DNA of 16,366 nucleotides from Nocardioidaceae bacterium. Lineage in GTDB: Bacteria; Actinomycetota; Actinomycetes; Propionibacteriales; Nocardioidaceae. Positions 6,447-13,624 of this stretch are shown here, in pieces (within the stretch, counting starts at the first letter, position 1; the number at the start of each line of letters is the position of its first letter). The stretch lies in NCBI GenBank assembly GCA_013811715.1, contig JACCUS010000397.1, positions 1 to 16,366 on the forward strand, written 5' to 3'. Under the pieces are notes generated by a model, which had not been told where the DNA came from, did no database searches, and worked only from the letters and a program-made list of their open reading frames with translations. A program made the position numbers and the translations under genes.

Positions 6447-6470
6447 AACGCGGCTGAGCCTATCCGTTCC
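6447..6470 (-). promoter_or_regulatory. Candidate ECF-type (SigE-like) promoter for the methyltransferase gene
   Basis: Read on the minus strand, GGAAC (6470-6466) is followed by 15 nt and then CGTT (6450-6447). Envelope-stress ECF sigma factors of the SigE type use a GGAAC-like -35 and a CGTT-like -10 at about this spacing. The start point would be near 6440, just before the two leader hairpins. It lies 253 bp from the sigE start, on the opposite strand. Confidence 0.35.
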
Positions 6471-6710
6471 GCGTTGTCAGCACACGTGGTGGGGACGATG
6501 CCGCGGTCGAGGCCAATCGGGCCGATCCCTAGGCCGACGACGTGAGAGCCATGGGCATTCGACGATCCGCAGCGCCGCTGACGGCTAGCATTGCGACACC
6601 GGCGACAAGGCAGGCGGCGAAGCCCCCGATCCTGTGCAAGTCAAGCCCGGTCTGCCGGGATCGCCGACGAGCTCGAGGTGCCAGCCGGGTCGGATAGCCG
6701 GCCGGTCCCG

Positions 6711-6716
6711 TACCCT
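6711..6716 (+). promoter_or_regulatory. -10 element for leaderless sigE transcript
   Basis: TACCCT is followed by 6 nt and the ATG at 6723, with no convincing Shine-Dalgarno sequence. The rest of the 347-bp gap (6376-6722) also has a TAGCAT hexamer at 6586-6591 that could serve an upstream start. sigE genes in mycobacteria have several promoters. Confidence 0.45.
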
Positions 6717-6722
6717 GGACGG

Positions 6723-7322
6723 ATGGACCGGGCCGCCACCGACGCGTGGACACCGCCGAGCTGGGACGAGATCGTCCGCCAGCACTCGGCGCGCGTGTAC
6801 CGGCTGGCCTACCGCCTCACGGGCAACCGCCACGACGCTGAAGACCTCACCCAGGAGGTCTTCGTCCGCGTCTTCCGGTCACTGGACACCTACCGGCCGG
6901 GAACGTTCGAGGGTTGGCTGCATCGCATCACCACCAACCTCTTCCTCGACCAGGCGCGCCGACGCCAACGCATCCGGTTCGACGCCCTGCCCGACGACTT
7001 CGGCGACAAGACGCCAGGTCTGCTGCCGCCGTCGGACCACGCGGTCGACGACCAGACGTTCGACGCCGACGTCGAGGCTGCGCTGGCGTCGCTCTCACCG
7101 GCCTTCCGGGTGGCGGTGGTGCTCTGTGACGTCGAAGGCCTCTCCTACGAGGAGATCGCCAACGTGCTGGGGGTCAAGATCGGCACGGTCCGGTCCCGCA
7201 TCCACCGCGGCCGCTCGATGTTGCGCAAGGCGCTGCGGCACCGGGCCCCCGGCCAGGCTCGCAACCGGTACGGCGGAGCGCTGGACGCCACCACGGACGC
7301 CACCACGGGCAGCTCCCGATGA
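6723..7322 (+). CDS. sigE: ECF-family RNA polymerase sigma factor SigE
   Basis: A 199-residue group IV sigma factor. Region sigma-2 (residues about 20-85) includes RVYRLAYRLTGNRHDAEDLT and QEVFVRVFRSLDTY for core binding and -10 recognition, followed by FEGWLHRITTNLFLDQARRR. Region sigma-4 (about 118-171) includes LASLSPAFRVAVVLCDVEGL, SYEEIANVLGVKIGTVRSRI and HRGRSMLRKAL for -35 recognition. Sequence, length and the following anti-sigma and htrA genes match the actinobacterial SigE envelope-stress locus (Rv1221-Rv1223). ATG at 6723 is preferred over upstream frames because homologous sequence starts shortly after it and a -10-like TACCCT lies 6 nt before it. The stop overlaps the anti-sigma start by 4 bp (ATGA), so sigma and anti-sigma are made in coupled amounts. 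Confidence 0.95.
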   Translation: MDRAATDAWTPPSWDEIVRQHSARVYRLAYRLTGNRHDAEDLTQEVFVRVFRSLDTYRPGTFEGWLHRITTNLFLDQARRRQRIRFDALPDDFGDKTPGLLPPSDHAVDDQTFDADVEAALASLSPAFRVAVVLCDVEGLSYEEIANVLGVKIGTVRSRIHRGRSMLRKALRHRAPGQARNRYGGALDATTDATTGSSR

Positions 7323-8791
7323 GTCATCTCCACCATAAGATCTCCGGCCTCGTCGACGGAGAGCTGCAAGGAGGCGCCCGCGCCCGCGCGATGGCACACA
7401 TCCGCTCCTGCCCACCGTGTCGGGAGGAGTTCCAGCAGACGCTGGCCCTCAAGCAGCGCCTGCTCGGACTGCCTGCCGCCGAACCCGCCGCCGACCTGTT
7501 CGCAACGCTCGGGACGGTGAGCCCACCGGTCGAGCCGGAGGCGTCGCCCGGCGCCCGCGCCAAGCTGGCGGCTCGACGGGTCGTCGTCGGCGCCGGTTCG
7601 GTGTCGGTCGCGGTGCTGTCGCTCGCCTACGCCGTCGGAGCCCCGGACGGGCCGACCACCCCCGCCGTCTCCCCACCCGTCGAGCGGTTCACCGCGGACT
7701 TCGCGGGCAGTGCAGGGCCTGCGCCCTGGACGGACCCGGCCCTTCGCGGTCTCTCGTCCAGACCGGCGGCCCAAGTGGTGGCGTACTCGGCTACGACGCC
7801 CGACCCATCGACGTACCCCACCCAGCCTCGGTTCGACGCCCAGGCCGGCGACGATCCAGATGCCGTCCGGAGGCTGCATCAGGCGGTGCTGGCGCCGGAG
7901 CGTGTCGCCTACAACGCGACCCGAGAGGTGCGGGCGTACGACGCCGATGGCCGGTACGTGGCCTCGGTCCAGATCACCCACGTCCCTGGGCAAGGAACCC
8001 GCTTCGACGCTGCGGGCGGGGCTGACGATGCCACCGCAACCTTCGTCACCCAGCAGCAGACGGCGGACGCCGCCGGGCTGGCCGCTGAGCATCTCGATCT
8101 GCTGGTCGGCGGCTACGACGTCACGCTGGCCGGGGAGGAGACCGTCGCGGGGCGTCCGGCCACGGTGGTCGCGGTCAGTCGCGAAGGTAGGCTGGCGGCG
8201 AGGTTCTGGATCGACACGGCGAGCGGCCTGATGGTGCGCAAGGAGACCTACGACCGCGGCCGACTGGTGTGGTCGAGCAGCCTGTTGTCGCTGGAGACGA
8301 GGGCCAACGGCTTCATCGCCCACCTGCCGCCCGAGCTCGCTCTCCCCGCCGCCACCTCCCGTCCGACCGAGTCCTCGGCGGCGCTGTACGACCAGGGCTG
8401 GACCTGCCCGGACCGCCTTCCGGGCGGCTTCTCGCTGACCTCGCTGCAACGCCTGCAGAGCCACGGGGACGTCGTTCGCGCGACCTACTCCGACGGCCTG
8501 TCGACCGTGTCGGTGTTCGAGCAGCGCGGAACGCTCGACGCGTCCGGCCTTGGCGACTTCTCCCGCCAGGAATGGGGCGACGGCGTACTGCATGTGCTGC
8601 GCGGCCTGCCGACCGTCGCCGTGTGGGAGTCGCAGGACATCGTCTACACCGTCGTGACCGACGCCCCTCCGACCACCGCGACGCGCGTGCTCGCGGCGCT
8701 GCCGCACCAACCCGGTGCCGAGCCGGGGATGTCCAGCCGGGTCGGCGCGGGCCTGGAGCGGATCGGCTCCTTCGTCAACCCCGTCGACTGA
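7319..8791 (+). CDS. Membrane anti-sigma factor fusing RseA-type zinc domain and RseB/MucB-like sensor
   Basis: A 490-residue protein translated in overlap with sigE. Residues 3-50 form a zinc-binding anti-sigma (ZAS/zf-HC2) domain. Its HxxxCxxC motif is H27, C31 and C34, with an additional upstream His cluster (HLHH). Residues 88-107 (VVVGAGSVSVAVLSLAYAVG) are one membrane helix after basic residues, placing the N-terminus inside. A Pro/Thr-rich linker follows. From about residue 180 to the end the sequence resembles the MucB/RseB sensor: VAYNATREVRAYDADGRYVA, LLVGGYDVTLAGEETVAGRP and RFWIDTASGLMVRKETYDRG, then a second domain at about 355-490. Mycobacterial RseA (Rv1222), about 154 residues, has only the N-terminal part. 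The protein should hold SigE and sense envelope damage directly. The gene name is left blank because of the fusion. Confidence 0.88.
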   Translation: MSHLHHKISGLVDGELQGGARARAMAHIRSCPPCREEFQQTLALKQRLLGLPAAEPAADLFATLGTVSPPVEPEASPGARAKLAARRVVVGAGSVSVAVLSLAYAVGAPDGPTTPAVSPPVERFTADFAGSAGPAPWTDPALRGLSSRPAAQVVAYSATTPDPSTYPTQPRFDAQAGDDPDAVRRLHQAVLAPERVAYNATREVRAYDADGRYVASVQITHVPGQGTRFDAAGGADDATATFVTQQQTADAAGLAAEHLDLLVGGYDVTLAGEETVAGRPATVVAVSREGRLAARFWIDTASGLMVRKETYDRGRLVWSSSLLSLETRANGFIAHLPPELALPAATSRPTESSAALYDQGWTCPDRLPGGFSLTSLQRLQSHGDVVRATYSDGLSTVSVFEQRGTLDASGLGDFSRQEWGDGVLHVLRGLPTVAVWESQDIVYTVVTDAPPTTATRVLAALPHQPGAEPGMSSRVGAGLERIGSFVNPVD

Positions 8792-8805
8792 GAGCAGGAG
8801 TGTCG

Positions 8806-10164
8806 ATGCCCTTCCCCGGTGACCGGCCGGCCGATGGCGAGCGGTCGTACGACGGCGAGTCGCACGACGACCGGCCGCCGCCGATCTGGCGGTCCAGCCC
8901 GGCCACCCATCCTGCGGCTGGTACTGATGGGCAGAGCCGGCCGCCCCCCTTGGGCGGCCATCCCGCGGCTCGGCCGCCCCCTGCCGGCTTTCCCGCACTC
9001 CCTGGCGGGCAGCCCCCCTCCTACCCGGCGACGACCCCATGGCGATACGAGGACGAACCCCGGCCCAGAACGCCGTGGGTCCCGGTCGCGATCTTGGCCC
9101 TCCTCCTCGGCCTCGGGGGCGGTGTGGGCGGCGCGCTCCTGGTCGACCAGGCCACCCCGAGGGAGGTGGTCGAGCAGACCACGAATCCCCGGCCGCTCGA
9201 CCCGACGCCCGGCCCGACCACTATCACCACGAGTGGACCGGTCGCCGGGGGGCCCGGGGCAAGCCCGGTCATCGGGGTCGCCGGGAAGGTGCTGCCCAGC
9301 GTGGTGTCCATCGAGGTGCGAGGGAGTGGCTCGGGGGTGAGCGGATCGGGCTTCGTGTACGACGAACGGGGGCGCATCGTCACCAACAACCACGTCATCG
9401 AGCCGGCCGTCGAGGGCGGTGAGATCACCGTCGCACTGCCTGATGGCCGGGACATGTCCGCCGAGATCATCGGCCGGAGCCCGTCTTATGACATCGCGGT
9501 GATTCAGCTCGCCACGATCCCTGAGCTTGTCCCGGCAACGCTTGGCACGTCGAGGACCGTCCAGGTCGGTCAGACCGTGGTGGCCATCGGTTCCCCACTT
9601 GGGCTGAACGCCACCGTGACATCAGGGATCATCAGCGCCACGCAACGGCCGGTCACGGCCGGCGGGACTGGCGAGACGTCGTACATCAACGCCCTGCAGA
9701 CGGACGCGGCCATCAACCCCGGCAACTCCGGCGGGCCGCTCGTAGACCTTGATGCGCGCGTGATCGGCGTGAACTCGGCGATCGCCACCGTCGGCGCCGG
9801 CACCAATCAGGCCGGGAACATCGGTGTCGGCTTCTCCATCCCGATCGACCAGGTGGTGCAAACGGTCGACCAGATCATCGACACCGGCCACGCGGAGTAC
9901 CCCGTCATCGGCGCCAAGGTCGATGTGGGGAACGGGCTGGCCGGGGCACGGGTGCAGGAGGTCACGGCGGACAGCCCAGCCGAGCAGGCAGGGGTCGAGG
10001 ACGGCGACCTCATCACCGCCGTCAACGGCGAGAAGGTCATCGACGGGATCGAGCTGATCGTGCGCATCCGCTCCTTCGAGCCGGGTGACACCGTCACGTT
10101 GAGCATCAAGCGGGACGGAGGGACCGAGCGGCTCGACGTCACACTGGCCGCTGAGGTCGGCTGA
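8806..10164 (+). CDS. htrA: Membrane-anchored HtrA/DegP-type serine protease with PDZ domain
   Basis: The protein has 452 residues. Residues 1-90 are a cytoplasmic Pro-rich, disordered region, and 91-113 a single membrane helix (WVPVAILALLLGLGGGVGGA). After an extracytoplasmic linker, the trypsin-like protease domain spans about 155-345, with catalytic H196 (TNNHVI), D229 (YDIAVIQL) and S308 (NPGNSGGPL). A PDZ domain occupies about 360-452 (VQEVTADSPAEQAGVEDGDL). It degrades or refolds damaged proteins outside the membrane. Its place 14 bp after the anti-sigma gene suggests it is both a SigE target and a possible feedback regulator, as in mycobacteria (Rv1223). The ATG at 8806 follows CAGGAG by 5 nt; the upstream open frame antedating it overlaps the anti-sigma gene and is not coding. 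Confidence 0.95.
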   Translation: MPFPGDRPADGERSYDGESHDDRPPPIWRSSPATHPAAGTDGQSRPPPLGGHPAARPPPAGFPALPGGQPPSYPATTPWRYEDEPRPRTPWVPVAILALLLGLGGGVGGALLVDQATPREVVEQTTNPRPLDPTPGPTTITTSGPVAGGPGASPVIGVAGKVLPSVVSIEVRGSGSGVSGSGFVYDERGRIVTNNHVIEPAVEGGEITVALPDGRDMSAEIIGRSPSYDIAVIQLATIPELVPATLGTSRTVQVGQTVVAIGSPLGLNATVTSGIISATQRPVTAGGTGETSYINALQTDAAINPGNSGGPLVDLDARVIGVNSAIATVGAGTNQAGNIGVGFSIPIDQVVQTVDQIIDTGHAEYPVIGAKVDVGNGLAGARVQEVTADSPAEQAGVEDGDLITAVNGEKVIDGIELIVRIRSFEPGDTVTLSIKRDGGTERLDVTLAAEVG

Positions 10165-10181
10165 CCCGGGCCCTTACCATT

Positions 10182-10511
10182 TCAGGTGGCTTCGACGTCG
10201 TAAGGGGGAGCCTCGCCCTTCTCCAGCGGCCGGTGGCCCGGCCGGCGAGGCGTGTCGTCGTCGAGGTCCTCGATGTCGTCGAGCAGGTGCTTCTTCACCA
10301 GCGCTCGCGGGTTGAGGTCGCGTGGGTCGAAGTTGGCGAACTCCGGCCCGAGCTCCTCGGTGATCTGCGAACGCGCCGACGTGACGGTGCCGCGCAACGA
10401 GCGCAGCATCTTCCCGGCCTGCCGGGCCACGTCGGGGAGCTTGTCCGGCCCGAAGACGAAAACGGCGACCAGGGCCAGCACCATGAACTCGGGCAACCCG
10501 ACGCCGAACAT
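10182..10511 (-). CDS. tatB: Sec-independent protein translocase subunit TatB
   Basis: A 109-residue protein with the TatA/B plan: an N-terminal membrane helix at residues 3-20 (GVGLPEFMVLALVAVFVFGP), the conserved FGP hinge, an amphipathic helix (DKLPDVARQAGKMLRSLRGT), and a longer acidic C-terminal part. The early Glu at position 8, in place of the TatA-type polar residue, and the 109-residue length favour TatB over TatA. TatB with TatC binds twin-arginine signal peptides at the membrane. AAAGG lies 9 nt before the ATG. The gene lies 41 bp after mrp on the same strand and faces htrA tail to tail across 17 bp. In M. tuberculosis tatB is on the htrA strand, so orientation differs here. Confidence 0.92.
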   Translation of the reverse strand: MFGVGLPEFMVLALVAVFVFGPDKLPDVARQAGKMLRSLRGTVTSARSQITEELGPEFANFDPRDLNPRALVKKHLLDDIEDLDDDTPRRPGHRPLEKGEAPPYDVEAT

Positions 10512-10552
10512 ACCGATCAGCCTTTCACATCGCGGGCAACGAACACGGTTCG

Positions 10553-11701
10553 CTAGCGGCCAGCGGGTGAGAGCCCGAGCTGCAGACCCGCCAGGCCACG
10601 GCCCTTGGAGGTCAACGCCTCAGCGACGTCGGTCAGCGCCTGAGCGGCGGGCGCCTCGGGGTGGTCGAGCACCAGCGGCCGACCGGAGTCGCCGCCCTCA
10701 CGCAGCCGCACGTCGAGCGGCACACGCCCCAGCACCGGGACGTCGTACCCGAATCTCGACGACAACGTGGCCGCCACCCGATCGCCGCCCCCGGTGCCGA
10801 ACACGTCGATGTGGTGCGAGGGTCCGCAGTGCGGGCACACCAGGTAGCTCATGTTCTCGACCACGCCGGCCACCCGCTGGTGCATCATCGACGCCATCGT
10901 GCCGGCCCGCTCGGCGACCTCGGCCGCGGCCGCCTGTGGTGTCGTGACGACGACGACCTCGGAGTTCGGGAGGTGCTGGCCGAGCGACATCGCCATGTCG
11001 CCGGTGCCCGGCGGGAGATCAAGGAGGAGCACGTCGAGATCGCCCCAGTAGACGTCGGTCAGCATCTGTACGAGCGCCCGGTCGAGCATCGGGCCGCGCC
11101 AGGCAACCACCTGCTCTCGTCTGGGCTTGAGCATGCCGATACTGATGACGCTCAACCCGAGCGCCGGGACCGGCATGATCATCTCCTCGACCTGGGTCGG
11201 CCGGGCGTCGGCCACGCCCATCATGACCGGGATCGAGTGACCGTAGATGTCGGCGTCGAGGATGCCGACCTTGCGCCCGGTCCGGGCCATCTCCAAGGCG
11301 AGGTTGACGGTCACCGACGACTTGCCCACTCCGCCCTTGCCGGAGGCGATGGCCAGCACCTTGGTCAGCGAGTCCGGCTGCGCGAAGGGGATCTCCTTGG
11401 CCACCTGCCCACCGCGCAAGGTCTTCTGCAGATCCTGCCTCTGCTCTGTGGTCATCACGTCGAGGTTGACCCGCACACCGCTGACACCGTCGACCTTCTG
11501 CACCGCGGCCGTGACGTCTCGGGTGATGGTGTCCTTCATCGGACAGCCCGAGACCGTCAGCAGCACAGTGACGCCGACCGAGCCGTCCGTGGCGATGTCG
11601 ACGTCGCGGACCATGCCGAGCTCGGTGATCGGGCGCCGGATCTCGGGGTCGTTGACGGTCGCGAGCGCCGCGTTGATCGGCTCAAGCAGTGGGGCGGTCA
11701 T
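10553..11701 (-). CDS. mrp: Mrp/ApbC-type Fe-S cluster carrier ATPase
   Basis: A 382-residue P-loop ATPase that binds and transfers iron-sulfur clusters to apoproteins in the cytosol. Residues 5-85 are a MIP18/DUF59 domain (DPEIRRPITELGMVRDVDI, with Cys in SGCPMKDTITRDV). The deviant Walker A motif is GKGGVGKS at 121-128, and LLLDLPPGTGD at 225-235 is the Mrp signature. The cluster-binding CxxC pair is C289 and C292 (VCPHC). The start ATG overlaps the stop of the DUF1003 gene by 4 bp (ATGA), so translation is coupled. TatB follows, and the run CBS protein, DUF1003, mrp, tatB is probably one operon. Mrp homologues sit close to htrA and tatB in mycobacteria too (Rv1229c). Confidence 0.95.
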   Translation of the reverse strand: MTAPLLEPINAALATVNDPEIRRPITELGMVRDVDIATDGSVGVTVLLTVSGCPMKDTITRDVTAAVQKVDGVSGVRVNLDVMTTEQRQDLQKTLRGGQVAKEIPFAQPDSLTKVLAIASGKGGVGKSSVTVNLALEMARTGRKVGILDADIYGHSIPVMMGVADARPTQVEEMIMPVPALGLSVISIGMLKPRREQVVAWRGPMLDRALVQMLTDVYWGDLDVLLLDLPPGTGDMAMSLGQHLPNSEVVVVTTPQAAAAEVAERAGTMASMMHQRVAGVVENMSYLVCPHCGPSHHIDVFGTGGGDRVAATLSSRFGYDVPVLGRVPLDVRLREGGDSGRPLVLDHPEAPAAQALTDVAEALTSKGRGLAGLQLGLSPAGR

Positions 11702-12312
11702 GTGCCCAGGGTACGTGGTGCGCCCGCCTCGCCCGAACGCCCTGCGGAGGTCTCCTCGGAGCCACGTGCGTCCTCGTCGGCACGAGCCCTCTCGTCAAGG
11801 TCGGCCAGCAGACCGCGCAGCTCCGACCTGACGAAGTCGCGGGTGGCGACCTCGCCGACCGCCATCCGCAGCGAGGCGACCTCTCGAGCCAGAAACTCCA
11901 TGTCCGCATGGGCGCGCACGTTGGCCTCCCGGTCCTGCTCTCCGACGACCCGGTCGCGGGCCTCCTGGCGGTTCTGCGCGAGCAGGATCAGCGGGGCGGC
12001 GTACGACGCCTGGGTGGAGAAGAACAGGTTCAGCAAGATGAACGGGTACGGATCCCACCGCAGGCCGAACAGCCCGATCAGGTTGATCGCCAGCCAGATG
12101 ATGACGAACACCGTCATGTAGGTGAGGAACTTCGCCGTGCCCATGAAGCGGGCGAAGGTTTCCGCGAACCTCCCGAACATCTCCGGGTCGTAGTTGGGTC
12201 GCCTTACCAGGGCCCGGCGCTGGTCCTTCGGTACGTCGAGTCGCGGCGAGCGGGATCTCGCCCACCGCGTCGACTCGCGACGGTCGTCGTCCCGGTTCTC
12301 CTCACGGGCCAT
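11698..12312 (-). CDS. DUF1003 domain membrane protein
   Basis: A 204-residue inner-membrane protein. A charged N-terminal region (1-55) is followed by FGRFAETFARFMGTAKFLTY. Two membrane helices then appear: TVFVIIWLAINLIGLFGL at about 67-84 and PFILLNLFFSTQASYAAPLI at about 89-108. Next comes LLAQNRQEARDRVVGEQDRE, a signature region of DUF1003. A helical, possibly coiled-coil C-terminal part ends in a disordered acidic tail. The family's function is unknown. Its start overlaps the end of the upstream MgtE_N/CBS gene by 11 bp, and its stop overlaps the start of mrp by 4 bp. This tight coupling with an Mg-transporter-like regulatory protein is common in actinobacteria, which hints at a shared role in ion or membrane homeostasis. 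That is inference. Confidence 0.9.
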   Translation of the reverse strand: MAREENRDDDRRESTRWARSRSPRLDVPKDQRRALVRRPNYDPEMFGRFAETFARFMGTAKFLTYMTVFVIIWLAINLIGLFGLRWDPYPFILLNLFFSTQASYAAPLILLAQNRQEARDRVVGEQDREANVRAHADMEFLAREVASLRMAVGEVATRDFVRSELRGLLADLDERARADEDARGSEETSAGRSGEAGAPRTLGT

Positions 12313-13570
12313 CGTTCACCGCCGGTGGTGCACCGCTCTGCCGCTCTCGCCAGTCCTCCGGCAGCAGGTTGTCGATGACGTCGTCGACCGTGACGACCCC
12401 GAGCAGATGGCCGGACTCATCGACCACCGGGCTGGCCACCAGGTTGTAGTGCGCCATCAACCGGGTGACCTCCTCCAGTGGCGCGTCGACACGCAACGCC
12501 TCGAGGTCCTTGTCGATCACACCCGACACCAAGGTCGACGGCGGCTCGCGGAGCAGCCGCTGGAAGTGCCCCACCCCGAGGAACCTGCCGGTCGGCGTCT
12601 CCAACGGCGGCCGGCACACATAGACCATGGCGGCCAGCGACGGCGCGAGCTCGGCCTGCCGGATGCTGGCCAGCGCCTCGGCCACAGTGGCGTCCGGCGG
12701 CAGTATCACCGGGTCGGTGGTCATCAGTCCGCCGGCGGTGTGCTCCTCGTAGGCGAGCAGACGTCGTACGTCGTCCGCCTCGTCCGGCTCCATCAGCAAC
12801 AACAGCTGCTCGGCCGTCTCGGAGGGCAGCTCGGCGATCAGGTCGGCGGCGTCGTCGGGCGACATCTCCTCCAAGATGTCGGCGGCCCGCTCGGACTCGA
12901 GCTGGCTGAGGATCTCGACCTGGTCGTCCTCGGGGAGCTCCTCCAACACGTCGGCGAGGCGCTCGTCGCCGAGGGCGGCCGCGATCTCGCCGCGCCGCTT
13001 CGGTGACAGGTCGTGGATGACGTTGGCCAGGTCGGCGGGACGCATCGTGTCCATGGCCGCCAGCAGGTGGGTCGCGCCCTGGCCGACCTCAGTCCCGCCG
13101 AGTCCGGTCACCTCGCCCCACTCGACCACCTGGGTCTGTCCCCTGCGGCCGAACCGCTTTGCCCCATGCTGGACGGCGACCCGCGAGAGCATCCAGTCGC
13201 GAGTGCGACCCTGCTCCATGGCGATGTCGTAGACCACTCCGGTCACGCCGGTCTCGGTGAGCGTCACCGTGCGGTCGAGGAGTTCGGCGAGCACGAGGGT
13301 CTCAGCGCTGCGTTGCTCGAACCGCCGCATGTTGACCAGCCCGGTCGTGATGACCTGTCCGGAGTCGACGCTCGTCACGCGGGTCATCGGGACGAAGATC
13401 CGGCGGCGTCCGAGCACCTCGACGACGAGACCAAGCACGCGTGGCGGCCTGGCGTCGGTGCGCACGCCCACCACGACGTCGCGGACCTTGCCCACCTGGT
13501 CACCGTTGGGGTCGTAGACGAACAGTCCGGCGAGTCGCGCGATGAAGACACGGGTCGGAGCGGCAGTCAC
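12302..13570 (-). CDS. PRC-barrel / MgtE_N / CBS-pair cytoplasmic protein
   Basis: A 422-residue protein that carries the regulatory part of an MgtE magnesium channel without the channel. Residues 8-75 are a PRC-barrel (FVYDPNGDQVGKVRDVVVGV), with a second PRC-like unit at about 92-158. Residues about 168-285 are the MgtE N domain, a superhelix of repeats such as LADVLEELPEDDQVEILSQL and AADILEEMSPDDAADLIAEL. Two CBS domains follow at about 285-345 and 350-410 (MTTDPVILPPDATVAEALAS; VDESGHLLGVVTVDDVIDNL). No membrane helix is present. M. tuberculosis Rv1232c has the same architecture and context. CBS pairs bind nucleotides and MgtE_N binds Mg2+, so a sensor role is likely, with target unknown. 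GTG start at 13570 sits 7 nt after TAGCCT. Confidence 0.9.
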   Translation of the reverse strand: MTAAPTRVFIARLAGLFVYDPNGDQVGKVRDVVVGVRTDARPPRVLGLVVEVLGRRRIFVPMTRVTSVDSGQVITTGLVNMRRFEQRSAETLVLAELLDRTVTLTETGVTGVVYDIAMEQGRTRDWMLSRVAVQHGAKRFGRRGQTQVVEWGEVTGLGGTEVGQGATHLLAAMDTMRPADLANVIHDLSPKRRGEIAAALGDERLADVLEELPEDDQVEILSQLESERAADILEEMSPDDAADLIAELPSETAEQLLLLMEPDEADDVRRLLAYEEHTAGGLMTTDPVILPPDATVAEALASIRQAELAPSLAAMVYVCRPPLETPTGRFLGVGHFQRLLREPPSTLVSGVIDKDLEALRVDAPLEEVTRLMAHYNLVASPVVDESGHLLGVVTVDDVIDNLLPEDWRERQSGAPPAVNDGP

Positions 13571-13577
13571 GCCACTG

Positions 13578-13583
13578 AGGCTA
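13578..13583 (-). promoter_or_regulatory. -10 element for leaderless CBS-protein transcript
   Basis: On the minus strand TAGCCT is followed by 7 nt and the GTG at 13570, with no Shine-Dalgarno sequence. It would drive the four-gene CBS-DUF1003-mrp-tatB operon. Confidence 0.55.
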
Positions 13584-13611
13584 CCGGTGCTGGCCGTGGT
13601 CCCGCGGTCTC

Positions 13612-13617
13612 TAGTGT
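13612..13617 (+). promoter_or_regulatory. -10 element for leaderless phzF-like transcript
   Basis: TAGTGT is followed by 7 nt and the ATG at 13625, with no Shine-Dalgarno sequence. It is identical in hexamer and spacing to the pepA site. The promoter lies back to back with the CBS-gene promoter in a 54-bp divergent gap, so the two -35 regions must overlap. Confidence 0.55.
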
Positions 13618-13624
13618 TCTAGGC

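Noticed and set aside
8269..8805. Upstream extension of the htrA frame
   Set aside because: The segment overlaps the anti-sigma coding region and is not protein-like. ATG at 8806 has a good CAGGAG 5 nt upstream.
7145..9040. 631-codon open frame on the minus strand opposite the anti-sigma and htrA genes
   Set aside because: It lacks recognisable domains, is Arg/Gly-rich and lies antisense to two strongly supported genes. High GC in third positions removes stops on the opposite strand.
10661..12121. 486-codon open frame on the plus strand opposite mrp and the DUF1003 gene
   Set aside because: The His/Arg/Asp-rich composition is typical of antisense to GC-rich genes, and the genes beneath are certain.
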